Part shown: piece after piece, positions 35,672-43,413 of the stretch
Position numbering within the stretch: the stretch's first letter is position 1
How the letters are laid out: each line of letters begins with the position of its first letter
Assembly (NCBI GenBank): GCA_022870745.1
Contig: CP085323.1
Coordinates: forward strand, 2,852,001-2,916,000
Length of the DNA: 64,000 nucleotides
Reading direction: 5' to 3'
From: Silvibacterium acidisoli
GTDB lineage: Bacteria; Acidobacteriota; Terriglobia; Terriglobales; Acidobacteriaceae
Notes under the pieces: generated by a model
Seen by the model: the letters and a program-made list of their open reading frames with translations, nothing else
Told to the model about the DNA's origin: nothing
Databases searched by the model: none
Translations under genes and position numbers: made by a program

Positions 35672-37294
35672 ATGCCTTCGCTCCCCTCGTTGTTTTCACC
35701 TTCAAGACGCTCGACCGCACTTCTTTTGGGAGCCGCCCTGGCAACTTCTTGTTCGCTGCTCGCACAGGAAGCCCCACAGCTGAAAGAACAGAATGGCAGG
35801 CATGAACTGCTGGTCGACGGCAAGCCTTTCCTCATGCTCGGTGGGCAGATCAACAACTCCAGCTCCTGGCCGGAGACGATGAAGAACGTCTGGCCGGAGA
35901 TGGAGGGCATGCACGCCAACACCGTCGAAGCCCCCGTCTACTGGGAGCAGATGGAGCCCAGCCCCGGCAAGTTCGACTTCTCGCTCGTGGACATGCTGCT
36001 GAGCCAGGCGCGCGAGCATCATTTCCATCTCGTTCTGCTATGGTTCGGCACCTGGAAGAACGGCGAGATGCACTACGCCCCGGAGTGGGTGAAGAGTGAC
36101 ACGGCCCACTATCCGCGCATGATCGATGAACGCGGCGAGCCGATCCAGGTACTGTCTGCGAACTCGCAGGCGAATCTCGATGCCGACCGCAAAGCCTTTA
36201 CCGCGCTGGCCCATCATCTGCGCGAGGCCGATGGCACCCAGCACACCGTCGTCTTCATCCAGGTGGAGAACGAATCGGGAGCGATCGGCTCGGTGCGCGA
36301 TCACTCACCCGCCGCGCAAAAGCAGTTTGCAGGGCAGGTGCCTTCGGAGGTCGTGAAGGCCATGCACAAGTCGCCAGGAACATGGACCGAGGTCTTCGGG
36401 CCCGACGCAGACGAGACCTTTCAGGCCTACTCCATGGCCCACTACATCAACGAAGTCGCCAAGGCGGGCAAGGCCGAGTTCCCGATCCCGATGTATTGCA
36501 ACGTGTGGGTGCAGTACTCGCACGGCTACGTGATCCGAGGCCGCCAGATGCCCGGATACGACTATCCCAGCGGCGGCCCGATCCAGCCGATGATCGATGT
36601 ATGGAAGGCCGCAGCGCCGAGCATCGACATTCTTGCCCCGGACGTTTACACGGCAGATCGTGGCGCACAGAAAGAGCTGCTGGCCACTTACGCACGGCCT
36701 GATAACCCGCTGCTGATTCCTGAAACCGGCAGCGGAGACGCCTTCGCCCCCGGCCTGTTCTATGCGCTCGGCCTGGGCGCTATCGGATTTTCGCCGTTCG
36801 GCACCGATCAGACCTCATGGACTTTCAAGCCCGGCGAGGTTCCCAAGGCGCACGCGGAAAGCTACGAGCTTCTGGAGCCGATCGATCAGGTCATTGCCAA
36901 GCTGAACTACGAAGGCAAGCTCAAGACCGCCGTGGAGGAAGCAGGCAAGCCGGAAGAGACGCTGACCTTCGGGCGCTGGCAGGCTAAGGTCGGCTTCGGC
37001 TTTCCGCAGCGGGACGGCGAGCAGCACGCTCCCGGCACGGAGAAGAACCTGGGCCGCGCGCTTGTCGCGCAGCTTGGGCCGGACGAGTTTCTCGTGACCG
37101 GCATCGATGCACGCGTGACCTTTTATCTCGCCGACGGAGAGAAGGGCCACGCGCAGATTCTCAAGGCTGAAGAGGGTGTCTACGACGGAGAAACCTGGAC
37201 GCCGTCACGCATCTGGAACGGAGACCAGACCGATCGCGGACTGAACTTCAAACACGAGCACCAGGTGGTGCGCATCCGGCTTGGAACGTACTAA
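35672..37294 (+). CDS. GH35-like beta-galactosidase with DUF5597-type C-terminus
   Basis: A 540-residue secreted glycosidase. Signal MPSLPSLFSPSRRSTALLLGAALATSCSLLAQ; the Cys could make it a lipoprotein. The TIM barrel begins LLVDGKPFLMLGGQINNSSSWPETMKNVWPEMEGMHANTVEAPVYWEQMEP, typical of GH35/GH42. The acid/base Glu is in VFIQVENESG and the nucleophile Glu probably in LLIPETGSGD. The C-terminal beta domain (about 390-540) corresponds to DUF5597. GGAG sits 8 nt before the ATG at 35672. Adjacent to a TonB receptor, suggesting uptake and cleavage of galactosides such as xyloglucan fragments. Confidence 0.85.
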   Translation: MPSLPSLFSPSRRSTALLLGAALATSCSLLAQEAPQLKEQNGRHELLVDGKPFLMLGGQINNSSSWPETMKNVWPEMEGMHANTVEAPVYWEQMEPSPGKFDFSLVDMLLSQAREHHFHLVLLWFGTWKNGEMHYAPEWVKSDTAHYPRMIDERGEPIQVLSANSQANLDADRKAFTALAHHLREADGTQHTVVFIQVENESGAIGSVRDHSPAAQKQFAGQVPSEVVKAMHKSPGTWTEVFGPDADETFQAYSMAHYINEVAKAGKAEFPIPMYCNVWVQYSHGYVIRGRQMPGYDYPSGGPIQPMIDVWKAAAPSIDILAPDVYTADRGAQKELLATYARPDNPLLIPETGSGDAFAPGLFYALGLGAIGFSPFGTDQTSWTFKPGEVPKAHAESYELLEPIDQVIAKLNYEGKLKTAVEEAGKPEETLTFGRWQAKVGFGFPQRDGEQHAPGTEKNLGRALVAQLGPDEFLVTGIDARVTFYLADGEKGHAQILKAEEGVYDGETWTPSRIWNGDQTDRGLNFKHEHQVVRIRLGTY

Positions 37295-37301
37295 GAAGGG
37301 G

Positions 37302-37329
37302 AGGGCCGGATGCAACCACATCCGGCCCT
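37302..37329. terminator. Terminator between galactosidase and hemQ genes
   Basis: An 11-bp stem AGGGCCGGATG / CATCCGGCCCT, loop CAACCA, with TTTT shortly after on the + side. Lies in the 41-nt gap between convergent genes. Confidence 0.75.
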
Positions 37330-37335
37330 TCGGTT

Positions 37336-38178
37336 TTACTCGCCCAGCTTGCCGTGCAGCCACGACGACAGATGCGCCGCGCTCAGGCGAACTCCAAGAA
37401 AGAACTGGCCGAACGAAGCATACACAGCGCTCACCTTGTCAAAGCGCATCTCGTAGATCAGCTTTTTGAACACCAGCGGATCCTCGGCGAACAGGTCGAC
37501 GCCCCACTCCCAGTCATCGAATCCGATGGAGCCGGTAATGATCTGGCGAACCGAATCGGCATAGCGGCGGCCGATCATGCCGTGCTCGTGCATCATCTTC
37601 TGGCGGTCTGCCATCGGCTCGGTGTACCAGTTCACCTCTTCGCCGCGCTTACGATCCATCGGGTAAAAGCACAGGTACTTCGCCGGCGGAATCGAAGGAT
37701 AAAGCCGCGACGCCAGCGAATTGCCGATGCGCGCCGTGGCTTCGTGAATGCCTGCATTCCATTCCGGAGTGCCCGGCTCCAGTCCCTTTTCCGCAAGCGC
37801 AGCATAGGTCTTCGCTGACGACTCGTACAAGCCAAGCTCGACCACGGAAACGTAGGAATGGGTCGGCTTCAGGTAGGCGAACAGGCGCAGCTGCGCAAGC
37901 TCCAGTTCAACCCGGTTGAGATCTTCGAAGGTGTTACGGAAGTGGATCAGCAGCAGGTCCGCTTTGTGGCCAATCTCAGAGAAGAGAGCCGACTGGTTCG
38001 GATGCTCCTTGTCCGCCGGGCCATGCTCCCAGTGAGCGAACAGCTCCGAAGCCTCATGGGCAATCTCCTTCTGCTCATGCGCGGGAAGCTGCTTCCACTT
38101 CGTCCAGTCAAACTGGAACATCTGATGCAAAACAGCGGAACCCTCAAGCGTCAACGGTACTGCAGGTAATTCTGGCAA
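37336..38178 (-). CDS. hemQ: Coproheme decarboxylase HemQ (chlorite-dismutase family)
   Basis: Last step of the coproporphyrin-dependent heme pathway: oxidative decarboxylation of coproheme to heme b. About 280 aa with two ferredoxin-like repeats. HemQ signatures: LYPSIPPAKYLCFYPMDRKRGEEVNWY (catalytic Tyr region), KMMHEHGMIGRRYADSV (axial His), and TGSIGFDDWEWGVDLFAEDPLVFKKLIYEMRFD. The frame is open to 38274, but a TTG at 38178 gives MPELPAVPLTLEGSAVLHQM, close to family starts, with AGGAAG 8 nt before it. The organism therefore makes heme by the route best known from Gram-positives. Confidence 0.9.
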   Translation of the reverse strand: MPELPAVPLTLEGSAVLHQMFQFDWTKWKQLPAHEQKEIAHEASELFAHWEHGPADKEHPNQSALFSEIGHKADLLLIHFRNTFEDLNRVELELAQLRLFAYLKPTHSYVSVVELGLYESSAKTYAALAEKGLEPGTPEWNAGIHEATARIGNSLASRLYPSIPPAKYLCFYPMDRKRGEEVNWYTEPMADRQKMMHEHGMIGRRYADSVRQIITGSIGFDDWEWGVDLFAEDPLVFKKLIYEMRFDKVSAVYASFGQFFLGVRLSAAHLSSWLHGKLGE

Positions 38179-38422
38179 GGATCGATCTTCCTCTCTTCGC
38201 AGGGGAGCCGAGCTCGCCTGGAACCAATATTCAAAGGGCGTAGTGCCGAAGCGACTTCGCGTAAAACCCGTCATCTGCCAAGCGCGAACGGGACTTATCA
38301 GAATAAACGGAGACAGCTTAAGATTCTGTGATGGGGAGGGAAAGTGACGTCAATCCTGGGGGACAAAGGAGACGTCTCAGAACCAGATTAGAGTTCCGCA
38401 AGAGATCATTTGATGAATGGAA

Positions 38423-38499
38423 TGGTAGGCACGATTGGATTCGAACCAACGACCTCTACCGTGTCAAGGTAGCGCTCTAACCAACTGAGCTACGCGCCT
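38423..38499 (-). tRNA. tRNA-Val (anticodon GAC)
   Basis: A cloverleaf read on the minus strand. The acceptor is AGGCGCG / CGTGCCT (one G-U pair), the D-arm is GCTCAGTTGGTTAGAGC, and the anticodon stem CTACC / GGTAG holds TTGACAC (GAC). The T-arm loop is TTCGAAT. Discriminator A and the CCA end are encoded. A TATGAT -10-like box lies upstream at 38521-38526. The 244 nt between hemQ and this tRNA, and the stretch 38530-38689, show no gene. Confidence 0.95.
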
Positions 38500-38689
38500 G
38501 TGCGTTGTGGTGACTTGTTCATCATAGCAAAGAATTCGGGGTCTGCGCCGTCTGGACGCGGGTTATGGGGCGGTTTTTCCGGTGGAATTCTCTTTACTGG
38601 CGATCCGGTTCTTACTGCTGTAGTATCAAGTTTTTATGCGGCTGGCCGTGTGGGTGCCCCAACACCCTGCGCATCCGCAGACCGGAAAC

Positions 38690-39253
38690 ATGAAAGATCT
38701 TCGCGCCGCACCGAATCAGCTCACCCTTCTACGACTCTGCATCATCCCTTTCCTGGTGCTGGCTGTTCTCGACGGGCATTTCTGCACAGCCTTCTGGCTC
38801 TTCGTCCTCGCCGGGGTCACCGATGGGCTGGATGGCCTGCTGGCGCGTGTGCTCGAACAAAAGACCCGGCTGGGGCAGTATCTCGACCCGGTTGCCGATA
38901 AGCTGCTGCTCAGCACGCTGTTCCTGGTGCTCAACCACGCCGGGCTGATCTCCCGCCGGGTGACGGTGCTGGTCTTCGGACGCGACCTGGGCATCCTGAT
39001 CGTGGCGGCTATCCTCTACGCCAGCATCGGAATGCGGGATTTCCGGCCGAGCATCTTCGGCAAGATCAACACCTTCGCGCAGATCGTGGCGCTGCTGACG
39101 GTTCTGCTCAGCAAGTTCTACGCCCCGCCTTTCGTTCTGGCCACGCGGCATCTCGCGCTGCTGGCCACCGTGGTCTTCACGACGGCGTCCGGCTTCCACT
39201 ACGCGTTGAGGATCACGCGCAAGCTGAGTTTTTCTACTGAACCAGCGCGTTAG
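38690..39253 (+). CDS. CDP-alcohol phosphatidyltransferase family protein
   Basis: A 187-residue integral-membrane enzyme that joins a CDP-activated lipid to an alcohol. The catalytic motif D-G-x2-A-R-x8-G-x3-D-x3-D is intact as DGLDGLLARVLEQKTRLGQYLDPVADK. About five hydrophobic helices surround it. It is most like PgsA (phosphatidylglycerophosphate synthase) or a cardiolipin synthase of the same fold. Start chosen at ATG 38690 (MKDLRAAPNQLTLLR), with GGAA just upstream; an in-frame ATG at 38636 is less likely. The stop overlaps the stop of the convergent small gene. Confidence 0.85.
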   Translation: MKDLRAAPNQLTLLRLCIIPFLVLAVLDGHFCTAFWLFVLAGVTDGLDGLLARVLEQKTRLGQYLDPVADKLLLSTLFLVLNHAGLISRRVTVLVFGRDLGILIVAAILYASIGMRDFRPSIFGKINTFAQIVALLTVLLSKFYAPPFVLATRHLALLATVVFTTASGFHYALRITRKLSFSTEPAR

Positions 39254-39426
39254 GGCCGGACTTCGTCGTCGTCCGGGTCTCCATCTTTTGCCTGGGTTTC
39301 TTCGAGTGCCATGTCGCGGAATTCGTCCGAGTCAAAAACCTCGCCGCATTCCTGGCATTCCACATACTCGATGTCCTCTTCACGAGCGACAACGCGAACT
39401 TTAGGATGTTTGCAGGGGCTTCCCAT
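39250..39426 (-). CDS. Small zinc-ribbon-like protein
   Basis: A 58-residue acidic protein with a Cys-x-His (C5, H7) and a Cys-x2-Cys (C24, C27 in YVECQECGEVFDS), a likely single zinc site. The C-terminal tail is Asp/Glu-rich (DPDDDEVRP). The frame extends to 39489, but the ATG at 39426 gives a compact start (MGSPCKHPKVRVV). The function is unknown. Its stop codon overlaps that of the phosphatidyltransferase gene in the tetranucleotide TTAG (39250-39253). Confidence 0.6.
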   Translation of the reverse strand: MGSPCKHPKVRVVAREEDIEYVECQECGEVFDSDEFRDMALEETQAKDGDPDDDEVRP

Positions 39427-39554
39427 TGATAGACCGTGGAAGTTTGTATGATATCGCCAAGATTGTATACTGGGCCGATTTTCTGTCAAATGGATATCTC
39501 CTGAACGGCGTTTGGACCGAATCGAGGCGGCATTTGCGCATCGGCGCCATTCAT

Positions 39555-39583
39555 TTGAATTCGTGTGTGAGCGCTCCTATACT
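39555..39583 (+). promoter_or_regulatory. Sigma-70 promoter of the isc operon
   Basis: TTGAAT (39555-39560), a 17-nt spacer and TATACT (39578-39583), close to consensus. The start site would fall about 39590, 27 nt before the iscR ATG. Confidence 0.65.
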
Positions 39584-39590
39584 GTAGGTA

Positions 39591-39605
39591 GGACATGGAG
39601 TGTCC
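39591..39605. promoter_or_regulatory. Candidate IscR/Rrf2 operator at the isc start site
   Basis: GGACA-TGGAG-TGTCC, a perfect 5+5 palindrome at the predicted +1 of the operon. It is well placed for autorepression by the Rrf2 protein encoded next. It does not match the E. coli type-1 IscR box. Confidence 0.4.
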
Positions 39606-39616
39606 AGACTCTCACT

Positions 39617-40072
39617 ATGCTCAGGCTTACCAAAAAAGCGGATTACGGACTGATGGCACTGAAGTTCCTGGCCGAGCATCCCAATGCGGCCTCGCTCAGC
39701 GCCAAGGACATCGCCGAGGCTTACCACATCCCGCCGCAGTTGCTGGCCAAGATTCTGCAGCGCCTTACGAAAGAGGGTCTGCTGCGCTCTCATGCAGGGA
39801 TGAATGGCGGCTATACGCTCTCCCGCGATCCGGCCGGTATTTCTGCTTTTGAAGTGATTCGGGCGATCGACGGTCCGCTTTTCATCACTTCCTGTGTCAC
39901 AGACACAGGTTCCTGCGACCTGAACAACAGTTGCACCATCAAAGAACCACTGGCACGCGTCAACGACAGCATTTCGGACGTTCTCAAGAAGATTACGATC
40001 TCGGATCTGGCCGAAGCCGGCCAGGCGGCGAGCGCGAATCAGCTGATTAACATCCAGCTTGCCACATCGTAG
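39617..40072 (+). CDS. iscR: Rrf2-family regulator, IscR-like
   Basis: A 151-residue winged-helix repressor expected to sense Fe-S status and control this operon. The N-terminal HTH is [19 protein letters not shown]... [39 protein letters not shown]. Three cysteines, C93, C100 and C106, lie in the cluster loop, near the E. coli IscR ligands C92, C98 and C104, with one extra residue between the first two. First gene of the isc operon, 35 nt before iscS. The ATG at 39617 fits the family start; the frame continues upstream through the promoter. No clear Shine-Dalgarno is visible. Confidence 0.88.
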   Translation: MLRLTKKADYGLMALKFLAEHPNAASLSAKDIAEAYHIPPQLLAKILQRLTKEGLLRSHAGMNGGYTLSRDPAGISAFEVIRAIDGPLFITSCVTDTGSCDLNNSCTIKEPLARVNDSISDVLKKITISDLAEAGQAASANQLINIQLATS

Positions 40073-40107
40073 AAGCTTGTAAAGCAGTGCAGGAGAAAGA
40101 TTACAAA

Positions 40108-41364
40108 ATGAGCACAAACATCGACGGAACCATCAGCGTACCGGCAGGAGTCCACCTTCCGATTTACATGGACAACCATGCCACCACGCCGCTCGACCCC
40201 CGGGTGCTCGAGGCCATGCTGCCTTACTTCACTGAGAAGTTCGGCAACGCCGCCAGCCGCAACCACTCCTTCGGTTGGGTCGCGGAAGAGGCTGTCGAAA
40301 AGGCCCGTGAACAGGTCGCCAAGCTGATCGGTGCAACCGCCAAGGAAATCATCTTCACTTCCGGCGCAACCGAGTCGAACAACCTCGCGATCAAGGGTAT
40401 CGCGGAGATGTATCGCGAGCGCGGAAACCACATCATCACCCAGGTCACCGAACATAAGGCCGTCCTCGACACCTGTAAGCGTCTGGAGAAGTCCGGCTAC
40501 CGTGTAACGTACCTGCCGGTGAAGGCAGACGGTCTGATCGACATCGAAGACCTGAAGCGTGCGATGGACGACAAGACCATCCTCGTCACCATCATGTTCG
40601 CAAATAACGAGATTGGCGTGATCCAGCCGGTTGCCGAGATCGGCAAGCTCTGCCACGAGCGTGGAGTGATCTTCCACACCGACGGCGTTCAGGCTGCAGG
40701 CAAGATCCCGGTCGACGTCAATGCGATGAACATCGATGTGCTGTCACTCTCGGCACACAAGTTCTACGGACCGAAGGGTGTTGGCGCGCTGTATGTTCGC
40801 CGCCGCAATCCCCGCGTCCAGATCTCCGAGCAGATCAACGGCGGAGGCCACGAGCGCGGTATGCGTTCGGGCACGCTGAACGTTCCGGGTATCGTCGGCC
40901 TGGGTAAAGCTGCTGAACTTGCCCGCGAAGAGATGGATTCCGAGATGAAGCGTCTCGCCGGTTTGCGCGATCGCCTGAAGGCGAAGTTTGACGGCGCGCT
41001 CGACTACATTCACATCAACGGGTCGATGGAGCATCGCCTCCCCGGCAACCTGAATGTGAGCTTTGTCTATGTAGAAGGCGAATCTCTTCTCATGGGAATC
41101 AACGACATAGCGGTTTCGAGCGGATCTGCCTGCACCTCTGCGACGCTTGAGCCATCTTATGTATTGAAGGCTCTCGGGCTCGGCGACGATGTCGCGCACA
41201 GCTCGATCCGTTTCGGCTTTGGACGCTTCAATAATGAAGCAGAAGTCGACTATGTGGCTGATAAATTGATTGATGTAGTGCAGAAGCTCCGTGAACTCTC
41301 ACCTCTCTACGAGATGGTGAAAGAGGGAATCGACATCAGCAAGATCGAGTGGCAGGCGCACTAA
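40108..41364 (+). CDS. iscS: Cysteine desulfurase IscS
   Basis: PLP enzyme that takes sulfur from cysteine for Fe-S cluster assembly on IscU. 418 aa. It starts in the family pattern [23 protein letters not shown]. The PLP Lys is K218 in [12 protein letters not shown] and the catalytic loop Cys is C342 in [17 protein letters not shown]. It has the long IscS-type (group I) mobile loop. The ATG at 40108 is preceded by AGGAG; an upstream GTG at 40087 would overlap that site. 28 nt separate it from iscU. Confidence 0.96.
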   Translation: MSTNIDGTISVPAGVHLPIYMDNHATTPLDPRVLEAMLPYFTEKFGNAASRNHSFGWVAEEAVEKAREQVAKLIGATAKEIIFTSGATESNNLAIKGIAEMYRERGNHIITQVTEHKAVLDTCKRLEKSGYRVTYLPVKADGLIDIEDLKRAMDDKTILVTIMFANNEIGVIQPVAEIGKLCHERGVIFHTDGVQAAGKIPVDVNAMNIDVLSLSAHKFYGPKGVGALYVRRRNPRVQISEQINGGGHERGMRSGTLNVPGIVGLGKAAELAREEMDSEMKRLAGLRDRLKAKFDGALDYIHINGSMEHRLPGNLNVSFVYVEGESLLMGINDIAVSSGSACTSATLEPSYVLKALGLGDDVAHSSIRFGFGRFNNEAEVDYVADKLIDVVQKLRELSPLYEMVKEGIDISKIEWQAH

Positions 41365-41392
41365 GTCATAGATTTTACAAGGAGATATATAC

Positions 41393-41818
41393 ATGGCATA
41401 CAGCGATAAGGTTATCGACCATTACAACAATCCACGCAATGTAGGCCAGCTCGATAAGTCCAGCCAGGAAGTTGGAACTGGTCTTGTCGGCGCTCCCGAG
41501 TGTGGTGACGTCATGCGCCTGCAGATCAAGGTGAACCCTGAAACCCAGGTCATTGAAGAAGCAAAGTTCAAGACCTTCGGCTGCGGTTCGGCGATTGCTT
41601 CTTCGTCGCTGGCGACCGAATGGGTCAAGGGCAAGACTGTAGACGAAGCTCTCGATATCAAGAACACCGATATCGTGAAGGAACTGGCGCTTCCTCCGGT
41701 CAAGATTCACTGCTCGGTCCTGGCGGAAGACGCCATCCGTGCTGCGATCGGTGACTGGAAGAAGAAGAACGGCGTAGCCGAAGGTGAAGCCGTAGCGCAG
41801 CCAGTCGCAGCCCACTAA
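41393..41818 (+). CDS. iscU: Fe-S cluster scaffold IscU
   Basis: The scaffold on which [2Fe-2S] clusters are built before transfer. 141 aa. All ligand residues are present: C37 and D39 (APECGDVMRLQI), C64 (FKTFGCGSAIASSS) and C107. The HscA recognition motif appears as LPPVKIHCSVLAEDAI, with LPPVK exactly as in E. coli. The C-terminus is about 13 residues longer than usual and ends in Ala/Val-rich sequence. AAGGAG precedes the ATG. Confidence 0.96.
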   Translation: MAYSDKVIDHYNNPRNVGQLDKSSQEVGTGLVGAPECGDVMRLQIKVNPETQVIEEAKFKTFGCGSAIASSSLATEWVKGKTVDEALDIKNTDIVKELALPPVKIHCSVLAEDAIRAAIGDWKKKNGVAEGEAVAQPVAAH

Positions 41819-41833
41819 CGATTCGTAATCCTG

Positions 41834-41866
41834 GGGCGGACCGGGGAGTTGCCCGGGCCGCCCTTT
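41834..41866 (+). terminator. Intra-operon hairpin between iscU and iscA
   Basis: GGGCGG (41834-41839) pairs with CCGCCC (41858-41863). An inner CCGGG/CCCGG helix is separated by single-nt bulges, and TTT follows. It lies in the 66-nt gap. It may be an attenuating or stabilising hairpin that sets iscSU above iscA and later genes. Confidence 0.5.
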
Positions 41867-41884
41867 CAGGCTTAAAGGACGAAA

Positions 41885-42265
41885 ATGAGTACCACGCAGC
41901 TGACAAATCTGAGCGGCCAGAAGCCCGCGCCGAAGGGAATCGAAGTAACGGATCGTGCCATTGCGCGTATTCGAGTGGCCATGGCCAAGGAAGGCATTTC
42001 GCCGGCCGAGGGCGGACTGCGTTTGGGCGTGCAGGGCGGCGGCTGCTCGGGGCTTTCCTACAATATCCGCTTCGACACCCAGCCGCGCGAGCGGGACCGT
42101 GTCTACCAGTTCGACGATGTGCGGGTCTTCGTCGATCCCAAGTCTTTCATCTACCTGCACGGAATGGTTCTCGACTATGAAGAGACGCTGATGCGGCAGG
42201 GCTTCAACTTCATCAATCCGAATTCGAGCAAGTCCTGCGGCTGTGGCTCGTCCTTTTCGTCCTGA
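41885..42265 (+). CDS. iscA: A-type Fe-S carrier IscA
   Basis: A 126-residue A-type carrier that passes clusters to target proteins. The three conserved cysteines are present: C54 (GGGCSGLSY), and C118 and C120 in SKSCGCGSSFS. The N-terminal 17 residues (STTQLTNLSGQKPAPKG) are an extension relative to E. coli IscA. Placed after iscU in the operon. An AGGA-type site precedes the ATG. Confidence 0.94.
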   Translation: MSTTQLTNLSGQKPAPKGIEVTDRAIARIRVAMAKEGISPAEGGLRLGVQGGGCSGLSYNIRFDTQPRERDRVYQFDDVRVFVDPKSFIYLHGMVLDYEETLMRQGFNFINPNSSKSCGCGSSFSS

Positions 42266-42281
42266 GCCATCAGTTCCCCAA

Positions 42282-42983
42282 ATGCCAGATCAAGAAACAG
42301 AATCCGTCGCAGCATCCTGCTGGTCGTGCGGTGCCTCGCTGGGCACCGGCAGCCCCATCTGTTCCAGTTGCGGGAAGGTGCAGGCCACCTCGGCAGATGC
42401 TGATTACTTCGCGGTGTTTGAACTATCCCGCAAGCTGAACATCGATACAAAGGCTCTCGAGCGCGGTTTCTATAAGCTCAGCCGTAAGCTGCATCCGGAT
42501 CTCTACGCGCAGGCACCCGTACAGGAACAGCAGTGGAGCCTCGATCAGTCTTCGCTGCTTAATGACGCGTATCGCGCTCTTAAAGATCCCGTCCGGCGCA
42601 CCGAATACCTGCTCACGCTCGAAGGAATGAAGCTGGAGCCGGAAAAGGGCGACGCCGGTAAAGCTGCTCGTGCTCCTGCAGATCTCCTGGAAGAGGTTTT
42701 CGAGCTGAACATGCAGCTGGAAGAGATGCGGATGAACCGCAAGATGGGCGAGGACGATCCGCAGTTGCGTCAGGATCTCGTCAATGCGAAAGACCAGTTC
42801 GAGGGTCAGCTTCGCGACAACGATATCCAGATCCAGAATCTGTGGGCGGCGTGGGATACGGCGGTCGATGCAGGTGACCCGTCACAACAGGATCAGCTCA
42901 AAACACAGATGGTAGCCTCGCTGGATCGCCGGCGTTATATCCGTAACCTGGTGCGAGACGTAAACGAGACGCTCGAGTCGTAA
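42282..42983 (+). CDS. hscB: Co-chaperone HscB with N-terminal zinc finger
   Basis: The J-protein that delivers IscU to HscA. 233 aa from the ATG at 42282. The N-terminus has a CxxC-x10-CxxC motif (C13, C16, C27, C30), as in animal HSCB and unlike E. coli HscB. The J domain follows with HPD at 71-73 (RKLHPDLY), then the C-terminal IscU-binding helical bundle (LLEEVFELNMQLEEMR). The start is uncertain because neither the ATG nor a GTG at 42243 overlapping iscA has a good ribosome site. Confidence 0.9.
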   Translation: MPDQETESVAASCWSCGASLGTGSPICSSCGKVQATSADADYFAVFELSRKLNIDTKALERGFYKLSRKLHPDLYAQAPVQEQQWSLDQSSLLNDAYRALKDPVRRTEYLLTLEGMKLEPEKGDAGKAARAPADLLEEVFELNMQLEEMRMNRKMGEDDPQLRQDLVNAKDQFEGQLRDNDIQIQNLWAAWDTAVDAGDPSQQDQLKTQMVASLDRRRYIRNLVRDVNETLES

Positions 42984-42993
42984 AAGGAAAGTT

Positions 42994-43413
42994 ATGCCAC
43001 TGGTAAGAATCTCTGTCCACGACACAATGGCGCCGGAAAAGCGCAAGTCGCTTCCCACCCTCGTTTACGAGGCGATGCGTAAGACCATCAACATTCCTGC
43101 CGGCGATCTCTTCGTTGCGCTCACCGCGCATGCTGAGGGTGAGCTTGTCGTCGATCCCAGCTTCAGCCTCCTGGGTGCAGCTGCCGATCGTACTGGCGAC
43201 TTCGTGCTGGTACACATCACGATGCGCGCCGGACGCACTACTGAGATGAAGCAGTCGCTTTATAAAGAGATCGTCGAGGGAATCGGGCAGGGAACCGGCA
43301 TCGCGCCCGGAAATGTAATGATAGTGATCGCAGAAAACGGATCGCCCGACTGGTCCTTCGCGCATGGCGAGGCGCAGTTCGTGCTCAGAGAACAGGCCGA
43401 GGGCAAGAAGTGA
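42994..43413 (+). CDS. Tautomerase-superfamily protein within the isc operon
   Basis: A 139-residue protein of the 4-oxalocrotonate tautomerase/MIF fold. It begins MPLVRISV, with the catalytic Pro expected at position 1 after Met removal. It contains two beta-alpha-beta-like halves ([64 protein letters not shown]), so it is of the longer two-unit type. It lies 10 nt after hscB, and its stop TGA overlaps the GTG start of hscA, so it is translated with the chaperone pair. The substrate is unknown; no isc role is established for the family. Confidence 0.85.
   Translation: MPLVRISVHDTMAPEKRKSLPTLVYEAMRKTINIPAGDLFVALTAHAEGELVVDPSFSLLGAAADRTGDFVLVHITMRAGRTTEMKQSLYKEIVEGIGQGTGIAPGNVMIVIAENGSPDWSFAHGEAQFVLREQAEGKK

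Noticed and set aside
38636-38689. Longer start for the phosphatidyltransferase
   Set aside because: The extra 18 residues (Pro/His-rich) have no family match, and the ATG at 38690 gives a normal N-terminus.
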